Shown here one piece after another: positions 30,660-40,191 of a stretch of 64,000 bases of DNA (its first letter is position 1; each line of letters begins with the position of its first letter). Below the pieces are notes generated by a model. The model made no database searches. It had not been told where the DNA came from and saw only the letters and a program-made list of their open reading frames with translations. The stretch is taken from NCBI GenBank assembly GCA_933822405.4, contig CAKOGP040000001.1:1327647-1391646 (forward strand), given 5' to 3'. Made by a program: the position numbers and the translations under genes. Source of the DNA: Cylindrotheca closterium. Taxonomy: Eukaryota > Bacillariophyta > Bacillariophyceae > Bacillariales > Bacillariaceae.

Positions 30660-32327
30660 ATGGGATTGTTTGGACGCAAGAAAAAGCCAAAGACAAGCTT
30701 GGATTGGTTTCGCTACTATGCACGTGAAAGCTACAGAAGTGCTGAAGGAGCCTTGACATCGGCATGTGGGAAATCGGTTTCCCTTGCCATCAAATCCACC
30801 CAGGCTGCCAAAAAGTCTGTTGGAAGCATAGCATCTATGACTGTAGCTTCTGGAAAGGCAGCCCATCGCTCGGCTTCCTCAGCAATGGACGCTGCTGGAA
30901 TCACTGGATTCCACATTTTCGCAGTCATTTTGTGTGTACTACTTATTGTTGCTGTCAAGAGGAAGCTTGAAGCTCGAAGGAAAGCGAGACACCTAGAAAC
31001 ATATGGTGAAGTTGAATTCCCTCCAATCGCTCCTTTTTCTACTAGGAAGACTGGAAGAGAACTTGCTGGATCGAAACTGCCACTTTTCTTCCAAGAATGT
31101 GCATCTCGTGTTGGATCCATATTCCAACTCAGAGTGCCCTTTTGGGGAGGACCGATGGTAGTAGCAGTTGGAGAAATAGATCTCGCTAAAGAAATTTTGA
31201 AGGACGCAACAACGAAAAAGGCTGAGAAAATGTATTCTTCATGGGCGTCCCTTGTTCATGGCCGACCTAACATCCTGACGTCTGAAGGTAAACCTTGGAA
31301 GCACTCAAGAAAGGGTATTTCCCCTGCATTTGCAACTGCCCATCTTGATCGCATGCATAAGGCATGTAGGGATAAGACCGAGGAGTGGATCAAGAAAAGA
31401 CTAGATCCAATGATTCGAGACAATGAAGACATCGATATTGCCCACGAGTTTCTCTTCTTGACAACATCCATTATCTGCAAGTCGGCCTTTGAATACAGGA
31501 TCAAATCAAGAGAAGCTGAACAAGTTATCTCGGATTTGGAAGTGGCAACTACAGAGTTCATGCACAACCAAGCAAAAGATCCTATGAGAGCGTCATTGCT
31601 GGGGTCGTTTATCCCGTCAGTGCGACGGGCAAAGCAGGCAAGACGAAAACTATTCCAATTCGCTACGAAAATGCTACTTCATTACCGAAAGAAACCTGAC
31701 GAAATGAGAAGCCAAGCCAAAACGATCATTGGTTGCATTGAAAACAGCAGCAGATATGCATCAGACGCTGATCGAGTGGCAGATTTGGTCATGATTCTAT
31801 TTGCAGGTCATGGAACAACAGCTCATACCCTTTCCTGGATATTCTTGGAGTTGGCTCGCAACCCAAAGGAAGCAAGAAGACTTCGAGAAGCCCTTTCTGG
31901 CAAGGATGACACGCGGGCGCAGCAACTATTGAAAGATGTCTTGCGCGAAGGAATGCGCTTGCGACCAGTTTATGCAACAGTTGCTGTTCGTACTCTAGGA
32001 AGAGATTGGAATTTAAAGCACAAAAATATGGTACTTCCGAAGGGTACATGCGTTATATTTCCATCGTCATTATTGACACGCGATGGCGTAGAAGATGCCG
32101 AAGATTTTGAACCAATGAGATGGAAGGCACATCCAGACAAGACGTTTCTCTCGTTTTCTTCAGGGGCTCATAACTGTGCTGGCAAGGGTTTGGCACTTGC
32201 TGAAATTACATGGGTGCTGTCGCGATTGTGTGCAAGATATCAATTTGAGGTTGCGGAAGAAGGAACTCCCGAGTACTGCGTTTTCTGGAAATGCAAGGGC
32301 GCCCGTCTTCGATGCCACAAGGCGTAG
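30660..32327 (+). CDS. Cytochrome P450
   Basis: 555 residues from ATG 30660 (MGLFGRKKKPKTSLDWF); the open frame reaches back to a TTG, which is unlikely. It has one membrane helix (about residues 82-100, FHIFAVILCVLLIVAV) after an unusual 80-residue Ala/Ser-rich leader. All P450 hallmarks are present: I-helix FAGHGTTAHTLSW, the ExxR motif in LREGMRLRP, the PERF-like region EDFEPMRWKAH and the haem loop FSSGAHNCAGKG with Cys near residue 506. A monooxygenase bound to the ER or another membrane; the substrate cannot be told. It is convergent with the DUF6824-EamA gene. Confidence 0.93.
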   Translation: MGLFGRKKKPKTSLDWFRYYARESYRSAEGALTSACGKSVSLAIKSTQAAKKSVGSIASMTVASGKAAHRSASSAMDAAGITGFHIFAVILCVLLIVAVKRKLEARRKARHLETYGEVEFPPIAPFSTRKTGRELAGSKLPLFFQECASRVGSIFQLRVPFWGGPMVVAVGEIDLAKEILKDATTKKAEKMYSSWASLVHGRPNILTSEGKPWKHSRKGISPAFATAHLDRMHKACRDKTEEWIKKRLDPMIRDNEDIDIAHEFLFLTTSIICKSAFEYRIKSREAEQVISDLEVATTEFMHNQAKDPMRASLLGSFIPSVRRAKQARRKLFQFATKMLLHYRKKPDEMRSQAKTIIGCIENSSRYASDADRVADLVMILFAGHGTTAHTLSWIFLELARNPKEARRLREALSGKDDTRAQQLLKDVLREGMRLRPVYATVAVRTLGRDWNLKHKNMVLPKGTCVIFPSSLLTRDGVEDAEDFEPMRWKAHPDKTFLSFSSGAHNCAGKGLALAEITWVLSRLCARYQFEVAEEGTPEYCVFWKCKGARLRCHKA

Positions 32328-32429
32328 TCCTTCCTTTTTCTTCTTGCTATGTTCTGCCAAGTGATAGATGTACACATATTTTCTGACAAACGAATCCATG
32401 AAACAATGGATATCACGTCATCGAAGCTC

Positions 32430-34379
32430 TTACAACTTCGTCGAATCAATAGATCTCGACACACCTCCAGGCTCCCCATTTCCAACTTCTGCTACAACCA
32501 AGAGCACCGCCGATCCAATTAATGTGCCACCAGCCAAGCCAGTATAGCTTAAGGTTTCTCCCAAAAGTAAATATGCGAGGAGTGCTGTGAATATTGGTTG
32601 TAGCGTGTAAATCAAGTTTGCTGTAGATGGCGGGACTCTAGACTGTCCATAGGTCTGTGCGGAAATCGTGTACGCAACTGTCACGAGGCCTATCCAAGAC
32701 AAAGATCCTGCGAGTGTCACATACTGGCTAATGTCGACGTCTTGCATCGAGTCCAAAAAGTCCAAAAAAGTCTCGGTGTACTCTAGTATTCCCCGACCGG
32801 ACGTCTGAAGACCACCAAGCACCGGGTTTTCCAAAGTACCGGTTTGTGCTGCAGCTATCAGGCCAGCACCTACCGCCAAAGCACTCCAGCCAGTTTCAGT
32901 ACTAGCTTTGGCCGCTGCTAGCCGTATCGCTGATGGGATCTCTTTGGCATATTTTTCCAACCGGATGCAGTGAAATGTATACACGAATGCAGCGAGCATG
33001 ATACACTGATCGCCTGCTGAGAACTGTAACAAGTCAAGCGAGAATGATGCAAAGCTCACATCACCATCCGCATTCTCGACTCCAATCAAGGCAACTCCCG
33101 CCAAAGCGACACAACAAGCCACCCATGTTTTTGCTGGAATCAAAAGAAGATTTCGAGCCAAGATGCTCTGGACCAAAGGAACAAAAATTGTCGTGAGCTG
33201 CAGTAGGAAAGCGGCTCGATCTGAAGGCACTGTCCGTAATCCAATCACTTGTAGCGCATTTCCAACAAATAGATAGGTTCCCAACTCCAAACCACCCCAT
33301 AGTTGTGAGAAATTCGATTTTATCTCGCTTTCTGTCTCCACATTTTCTAAATCTGGCGGAGTTTCTCTCCAGGCAAGAATGCAGAGAGGAATAGTTGCAA
33401 TGATGTAGTAGGCGAGAGATAAAACGAAAGAAGGGACTTCTGGTTGGATTTTATAGACGAGCCGAATGGCAGGCTCAAAGGTTCCCCAGGCTATGCAGAT
33501 TTAACGTCCTGTTGTGAGTTACGACAATGAATGAATGAATTACCGAAACGCTGCCTAATAAAGTGACACACCTATAGGTACAGTCAGCAGCACTGATATC
33601 CCTTTTTGACGCTCAGAGATGACCTTGTCTTGAAATGGGTCAACAAAATCATCGTTTTGATTCCACATTTTCGTCTCGAGGTTACCTTGCATTGAATCCA
33701 CATGTCGAGTCGTGCCTGAAATCCAACTTTTCGTGATGGGAATTCCTCTTCTTCTCGGTACAGTGAGTCCATAATTTATATTTGTTTGATATGCATTACA
33801 TACACTTCCTTTCTCTGCAAGACAGATTGCACCAGCGGCCAAGAGGAGACCGATCTTTCGCTTCGATTGAGGAGCAGCATGAGCCGTGGCTTGGTGGCTG
33901 CTAGTATTCGCAACGGTTGGGGCCGAAGATGCTTGAAGACGTTCCGCCATTGGTGGTATTGTCTCTCCCTTGAGAAAGTGAGGCACATATTTGTCTCGCA
34001 AAGCTTGCTTTATCTTGTCCAGAGATATCTTCTTGGGGATCATGAACCACTTTTCAGTTCTTGTGTCGAGCTGCAAGAATCTTCCACCTGTTGAAAGAAT
34101 GTACATGTAAATACCTTCAGATATTTCGTTCTTTGAAGTGTTATCATTCTTGCCCAGCTGCTTGTATCCTGGTCGCTCGGCTAGGATGCGGCGCCAGTAG
34201 CGCTTGTTTCCTTCATGATGATTGGAACCACCACCACGTCCTGCAATAACGTCTAGGTCACTGGGACGATCACCATCAGCGATAAAAAGATCGGAAAGGT
34301 CTTCTGGAAGTTCTCGTCTTGGGCGTCTTATTCGCTTCTTGGCTATTTTGATCTTGATGGGGGTGGTCTTCATGTCCAT
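32430..34379 (-). CDS. DUF6824-EamA transporter fusion, two exons
   Basis: Exon 1 runs from ATG 34379 to 33572 and exon 2 from 33490 to 32430 (81-base intron), giving 622 residues. The N-terminal 135 residues are DUF6824, common in diatoms: DVIAGRGGGSNHHEGNKRYW, YKQLGKNDNTSKNEI, GGRFLQLDTRTEKWFMIP and KIKQALRDKYVPHFL. After a linker comes a hydrophobic segment that looks like a buried signal peptide (KRKIGLLLAAGAICLAEKGS). Exon 1 then ends in SVLLTVPI and the splice yields AWGTFEPAIRLVYKIQPEVP, exactly the first helix of the neighbouring EamA protein. Exon 2 carries the rest (SRVPPSTANLIYTLQPIFTA, LLLGETLSYTG). Alternative: a second promoter inside exon 1 produces the transporter alone. Confidence 0.75.
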
Positions 34380-34524
34380 TGTTTTCCTGCGCTAACCTGT
34401 TGGGTTGGTGGTGGATGGGCGGGTTTGAATACGGTAGATTGGATCGGATGTTGGTTTCAATGGAAGCGCTGCGCCGACACGCACGTGAGCAGGCGGTAAC
34501 GTAATCTGCAGTACTTTCAACACG

Positions 34525-34542
34525 TACCGGTATGTACCGGTA
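34525..34542. promoter_or_regulatory. Two overlapping-phase TACCGGTA palindromes
   Basis: TACCGGTA occurs at 34525-34532 and 34535-34542 in the divergent promoter between the DUF6824 fusion and the Yvh1-like gene, followed by further GTACC/GGTAC half-sites up to about 34580. The same octamer recurs in other intergenic regions of the window. Confidence 0.45.
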
Positions 34543-34749
34543 CTATTGTGGCGTACCAGGTACCTACCATGGTACTGTACGTCACGCAGGAATTTCTTCG
34601 ATTTGGAACGTGAAAATTGTAGGGGACCCAAGTTCAAAGTTAGAATCACTCCCCCTTTAATTGAGACTGCGCACTCTCTCCGCGCAACAAACTTCAAACC
34701 TTGTTGCGAGACAGATCACCCATCACAAAATAAAAAGAATTAGCTTTCT

Positions 34750-34800
34750 CAGTTTTGAAACTGCGTCACTCAGTTTTAAAACTGCACAGTTTTAAAATTG
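34750..34800. promoter_or_regulatory. Three successive 14-base palindromes
   Basis: CAGTTTTGAAACTG (34750-34763), CAGTTTTAAAACTG (34771-34784) and CAGTTTTAAAATTG (34787-34800) lie 37 bases upstream of the ATG at 34838. This fits a multi-site operator or initiation region for a dimeric DNA-binding protein. Confidence 0.6.
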
Positions 34801-34837
34801 TGTGTCACAGAACGCAATCGTAACAATAAAAAAGACG

Positions 34838-36062
34838 ATGTCTGAGAAAGACGATGAGAATGATGAAGTTGCAAGAATTGTTGTTGTAGGTCAGAACCGC
34901 GCAAGGCTGTCAAAGATTATGGAGTTGGTGAATGAGCGGAAAGAGACACTTTCCGAGTCAGAATTCGACACCAAAACAAAGCTCGTTCCATGTCTCGCAG
35001 CGTTACAGGCCTATCCAAATGAAGATGGAAACCAAGTGAGATACATGTCTAATTTTGTCTATCACGACGGATCTTCCATGACGCAATTTCTAGACGATGA
35101 GGCTTTTCGAACCAATGTGCGACTCGTGCTGATGGTTGGCTATGAATGGCAGCATGGAGATGAAGTTCACATTTTCAAGTACTTTGAAACCAATGGAATT
35201 GACATACAAGTGGAATGCATTCGACCCAACGCAGATCACGATACTTTGCAGAAAGAGATGGATGTATTCAAGGGACTCAACCCGGAAGACAAGAAGAAAC
35301 ATTCTCAAGAACAGACAATGGGGCCATCCAAAATGGCCAAGTATGTTATTGATGCTTTGAGGCGACCTATGGAAGAAGAAAAGGAAGATGAAGAAGATGA
35401 TAAGGCAGAAGCAGAAGAAGAAACAGCGGAAGAGATACAAGAGAAGAAACGGATCTATATTGATGCTAAACTCCCTAGATATGCATGCAAGGTGTGCCGG
35501 TCGATCTTGTTTGGACATAATCACCTGCACCCACTCACCAAAGCCAACTATGGCACTAAAATTACGAGTCATTCGATGTTTTGTATTGAGGAGGTACTCA
35601 ATTGGCTGGCTGGAGACGATCAATATGCAGCGGAAGGGAAGCTTTCTTGCCCAAACTGCCATGCCAAAATTGGGTACTGGAAATGGTGCGTACGGCATTT
35701 GACCTTTCACACACTTTTGATAAGCATCATCCCTCCCTCTCAAAGTTGTTTTGTTTTCATTCCATCTTTTTAGGTCGGGCGCACTGGTACGTTTATTGTG
35801 GTGGCTTGTGTATAGCTATGTTGCCATGATTTGATAGTATCTTTAACCGTTGCTCCTTTAATAATAACAGACGGCAAATGGTTCATGGGTGACGCCTGCG
35901 ATTCAGTTTCCGACTAGCAAAGTGGACCGAATCGAGCCAGTGTCTATCAGTCCACTACATGGTGTCATTCGACCAGTGCTTTCCCAGCAGGATGGCGAAG
36001 CTACTAGTGAGATTGAGACGACTGTTGGCAACGCGCTGCCTACAAACCCTTCCATCGAGTAG
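34838..36062 (+). CDS. Yvh1/DUSP12-type zinc-domain protein without phosphatase domain, three exons
   Basis: Exons 34838-35685, 35774-35786 (13-base micro-exon) and 35871-36062; 350 residues. The C-terminal 140 residues align with the zinc-binding end of DUSP12/Yvh1: YACKVCRSILF, MFCIEEVLNWL, LSCPNCHAKIGYWKW and SWVTPAIQF. The micro-exon supplies SGAL and makes the joint the same length as the human segment. The last Cys-x-Cys pair of the family is replaced by Thr and Asn. The N-terminal 200 residues (ARIVVVGQNRARLSKIMELV and so on) are not a dual-specificity phosphatase; no HCxxGxxR loop is present. In yeast the zinc domain alone supports 60S ribosome maturation, so a ribosome-assembly role is plausible. 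An ATG is used instead of the upstream GTG. Confidence 0.75.
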
Positions 36063-36643
36063 TAGCAGTATGGAATGAATCATGCAAGCCAAAATGTATC
36101 ACTGCTTTGGGTCGTCAAAACAGGCGAACCCCTCAAGAGATACAAGTTTCAGAGGAAGTGGACTTTTCGCTAAGATACGCGGGGCTTTTGCAAGGTGGAT
36201 CCGATGGTTCTTTGAATTGGTCCGACGTGGTGGAGGAGTCGTACTTCAACAAACTCAATGAAATGAAGGAGTAGTCAACCTTATCGAATGAACAAGACAT
36301 GGGATGATATGATTGGGGAGAGCAGGAATTGTGGAATCTGTTAGAAGGAAAGTAGCAGCGACTGGGATTCTTAAGAAATGTTCATCTTACCAAAGAGTCC
36401 AAAGTAGTTTCACCATCTACCGGTACCTAAGACAACATATAATACGAAATCTTGATTCAATATCTATGTTGGAGCTGATTTAGCCCCAAATCAACACTGC
36501 TCAGGAAGAAAACGACCACCAGAATCACATTCATTTGCAACACATGTAAGACCGATATAGGAACACAATGCCAAATCGTGCTCGTGCTAGCTCTTGAACC
36601 ATTTGTTCATCTCCCATACTATAGGCGGAGGAAGAAAGATAGC
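36063..36643. other. Intergenic with an unexplained coding-like stretch
   Basis: From about 36027 to a TAG at 36272-36274 a frame different from that of the preceding gene stays open for over 80 codons with protein-like composition (FSLRYAGLLQGG, SYFNKLNEMKE) but no ATG. It is either an alternative 3' end of the gene or chance. A TACCGGTA palindrome lies at 36418-36425. Confidence 0.3.
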
Positions 36644-37954
36644 ATGGCGCTAGAGGACGGAGTTGTTGAAGAACTCAACGAGGAGCGGAATTCACACAAC
36701 GATGTCGAGGAACCAAATCCCGTCGAGACTTCCCAGAAACAACAAACAGAGCAAGTTTCTCGTCCTGCTTACATATTACCAGCCATTGTGGCCAGTCAAT
36801 TTGCGGGAACCGCTCTTTGGTTTGCTGGCAATGCGATACTGCCCGAACTTGGTTGGGACAACTTGGACGACTCAAGTTTGGGCTATTTGACATCGAGCGT
36901 TCAATTTGGATTTATATTGGGCACTTTTGTCTTTGCGCTGCTGAGCATAGCCGATCGATTCTTGCCGACAAAAGTGTTTGCGCTGTGTTCCTTGGCTGGT
37001 GCTGCTTGCAATGCTTTGTTGCCGGTTTGCAGTCCTTCCCAGTCCTTGGCTGGATTGATTGTCTTACGACTGACTACCGGATTCTTTTTGGCGGGAATTT
37101 ATCCAGTAGGAATGAAGGTTGCTGCCGACTGGTTTCAAACTGGACTGGGAAAAGCTCTGGGATGGCTGGTCGGAGCCTTGGCACTAGGAAGCAGTTTTCC
37201 ATTTTTGTTGCGACAGATTCCACAGTCGTGGGAATCCTTAATTTGGGAAACCAGTGCTATTGCGGTTCTAGGTGGACTGGTGATTGGATTTTTGGTTCCC
37301 AACGGGCCCTATCGCAAGGCGGGAAATGTCAAAGGTTTGGATCCATCGGTGATTTGCACTTTGTTTACCAACAAGAAGTTTGCTTCGGCTGCCATTAGCT
37401 ATTGGGGACACATGTGGGAATTGTATGCCTTTTGGACGTGGACCCCAGTGGTGTGGGAGGCCTATTTGAATGAAAATGATAGCAGCAGCGAGTTTTGGTC
37501 ACCAAGTTTGGTGACGTTTTTGGTGATTGGTGTTGGAGGGTTGGGGTGCGTGGTAGGCGGATATCTTTCCATTCGATACGGTAGTGCCGCTGTAGCCTTT
37601 GGGAGTTTGGCAATATCAGGAGCCATGTGTTTCTTGTCGCCTCTCTTGTACATGGCGCCTCTTGGAATCATGTTTGCGGCCTACTTGTTCTGGGGTATGG
37701 CGGTTGTTGCCGATTCACCGCAATTTTCAACTCTTGTAGCCCAAAGTGCCCCAGCTGAATCGAAGGGTACAGCTTTGACCATTGTGAATTGTATTGGATT
37801 CACAGTGACGATTGGTTCTATTCAGTTGCTTGCGGTTCCTTTGCCAGAACAATACTTGTTTCTTCTGTTGGTGCCTGGACCAATCATTGGGCTTTACAGT
37901 CTTTGGACGTATCACCTTCGAGGCCAAGATTGGATGGAAAACAGTAAGAGCTAA
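36644..37954 (+). CDS. Major facilitator superfamily transporter, bacterial-like
   Basis: 436 residues from ATG 36644 (MALEDGVVEEL); the longer frame starts with GTG. It has twelve hydrophobic segments after a 45-residue acidic cytoplasmic leader. Typical MFS features: FAGTALWFAGNAILPELGW in helix 1, the helix 4 text LRLTTGFFLAGIYPVGMKVA, and in the second half AISYWGHMWELYAFWTWTPV, which is characteristic of a bacterial MFS group. The substrate is unknown. There is no intron and no plastid presequence, so plasma membrane or vacuole is likely. Similarity to bacterial proteins suggests old lateral transfer (inference). Confidence 0.85.
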   Translation: MALEDGVVEELNEERNSHNDVEEPNPVETSQKQQTEQVSRPAYILPAIVASQFAGTALWFAGNAILPELGWDNLDDSSLGYLTSSVQFGFILGTFVFALLSIADRFLPTKVFALCSLAGAACNALLPVCSPSQSLAGLIVLRLTTGFFLAGIYPVGMKVAADWFQTGLGKALGWLVGALALGSSFPFLLRQIPQSWESLIWETSAIAVLGGLVIGFLVPNGPYRKAGNVKGLDPSVICTLFTNKKFASAAISYWGHMWELYAFWTWTPVVWEAYLNENDSSSEFWSPSLVTFLVIGVGGLGCVVGGYLSIRYGSAAVAFGSLAISGAMCFLSPLLYMAPLGIMFAAYLFWGMAVVADSPQFSTLVAQSAPAESKGTALTIVNCIGFTVTIGSIQLLAVPLPEQYLFLLLVPGPIIGLYSLWTYHLRGQDWMENSKS

Positions 37955-38291
37955 TGGGGCCTAATATAGATTTTGTAGAATGATGGTTTCAATAAATTGT
38001 GGTTTAGCAGCAGTATACAGTACAGAGTACAGTAGTGGAACGGAAACATGGATAAAAAATGAAGACAGCCAGCTCGTGATTCAACAGTGGCGGGATATGA
38101 CGTCATCTGATGGATGCAAAAAACATCTTCGCCTCTCGACCGTGTCACTGCTGGAACTTTGTGAACACAACTTTATCTGGCATATCAATACTCTCATACA
38201 AACGAGGTTCAACAGTCTCACTAACGAGAGACACTAGAAGTCTGAAAATAGAGGGAAGTCGCAACAATAGGCTCAAACACATTCATAAGTT

Positions 38292-39810
38292 ATGGGGAAA
38301 TCAGGCCGCCATTTGCGCAATGAATCTGACCCTCTCTTGGGACTGTATGGTTCAGCGATTGCTGCTTCAGAAGGACATGGGGCGTTGTATGGGGGAAGTT
38401 TCGAAAAATCAACGCCGTCGCCGCACAAGAGTAGCAGCATGAAAGAACAGTACGAAGATCCAGATCAAACTATGAAGGGATACCGAGTGCACAAAGTTTC
38501 GTACACAGCTGGCAATCACGTCCAAATTCTATTTCAAATGTATGGTTCAGCATTTCCGAATGTGTTCCCATTTGTTCTTGTTAACGTGATGTGGGGGTTG
38601 GTTGTATACTACTTGAAAGAACACCACAAGATCGATCTCACATTTCATAGTTCCACTGGGCACAGCTTCATGGGCCTCTTGGTTTCCTTCTTGATTGTCA
38701 GCCGTTCACAGATTTCATATGGGAGATTTATGAGTTTTAGAACCCATCTGGCCACCCAATATCGACTCTGTCGGTCGATTAGTCAGCTGACATGTACATA
38801 TACCATGACTAACCAGACTCAAGGAGCCCGACAATGGAGACATGAAGTCTGCTTCAAGACGATAAAAATGTTGCGTGTGACCATGGACGCTCTTCACTGG
38901 AGTTCGACGTCAAGAGATAAGTGGGAGGAAGAAGTAAGTGACGGTTTGCCATCGATGATAATAGAAATGACGTGTTGTGGATAGATGGAAGAGACATCTC
39001 ACCCAATACAATGATTATTCTCCCATCCAATAGTATTTCAAGTATCAAGCGCGGGATGCTGAAAAGGGCGACGATCATGGAGCTTCAGACCACTTCTTCA
39101 ATGCTCGCAAACTTTCGCACGGTCGTCGCTCCAATATAGATGAGATATTTCGGGCGCCCATTACAAATTGCCACCTCTTGTCACAAACAATCATGACACA
39201 CCCAGATTATTTGGGATACAAAATGCCAGTCAACGAGTATCGTGATTTGGTACTCATGGTGGCATCGTTCCAGGAAGCATTTCATGCATTCCGAGTCTTG
39301 ATCTTTACGCCGTATCCATTCCCACTGGTCCAAATGACTCGCGCCTTTCTCTTTTTCTGGGTGTATACGTTGCCACTCGTGTTGTTAAAGGACTATCGAC
39401 TCTGGAATGCACTGCTCATTGTCTGCCTAGTCTCATTTGGATTCATTGGAATCGAGTATGTGTCAATGGCTCTTGACGACCCCTTTGGTGACGATACGAA
39501 CGATGTGGACGAACACGGCATGGCGCTGCTGACCTACGAAGATATTTATCTGACTTTGTACCGTACCGATGGACCAGCAGCAGCTTTCGAGCTGCGTGAC
39601 CGAGTGTTGAATCGATACAAGCAAGGTCGCGGAATTGATTGCTATCGTGACGACATGAAAGGAACCGAAATTTGGGAACCACTGTACTTTCCAGAGCCCG
39701 AAACACCGAAGAGGAGACCCCCCAGACCTCCGACTGGACATGAAAAGAAAGTTTCCATCGATTTGGAAGCTGCCGATTCAGAGACTTCCGAGTCATCCAA
39801 AAACGTTTAG
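38292..39810 (+). CDS. Bestrophin-like anion channel, two exons
   Basis: Exons 38292-38933 and 39034-39810 with a 100-base intron; 472 residues. Bestrophin/RFP-TM features: the first helices FPFVLVNVMWGLVVYYL and FMGLLVSFLIVSRSQISYGR, a cytoplasmic helix pair, FFWVYTLPLVLLKDYRLWNA, and the hallmark MALDDPFGDDTNDVDEHG acidic cluster. Splicing joins KWEEE to YFKYQARDAEK. Bestrophins are pentameric chloride or bicarbonate channels; in algae some feed bicarbonate to the thylakoid for carbon concentration. No clear plastid presequence is seen here (MGKSGRHLRNESDPLLGLYG), so location is undecided. Confidence 0.85.
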
Positions 39811-40191
39811 ACTGTCGTTTGATTCAAAGTGATAGACTAAGTTTTGTACTGTATTAGTCTTGCAACTTCACAAAGTAAGCCAAGGCAATCTTCCAGATGT
39901 AGGACTACACAGAGCAAAAGGAGGCCGATATTTTACTTCTATTTAAAGCTGATATTCTAAATTAGGATAAGATTTGGTCTTGTATTGTCGTGTAAGACCA
40001 ACGTGTAGTGTGTCGGCACTTCTTGATCCATTGACTCCAGTGTTCTATGAGAGTGTTTCATGTCTTGTGTGGGTTTTACAGTCTTGGATGCCATGATATG
40101 ATGGCTCTTTTCTTCCAAGTCAAGGGATATGAAGTGCAAGTGAGAGAGAGCGCGAGCCAGAGTATGTCTGTGTATAATACAACATTGCTCT
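39811..40191. other. Intergenic, no gene seen
   Basis: 381 bases between convergent genes; no convincing frame or structure. Confidence 0.5.

Noticed and set aside
34392..34697. 101-codon minus frame between the DUF6824 gene and the Yvh1-like gene
   Set aside because: Overlaps palindromic promoter sequence and lacks protein-like features.
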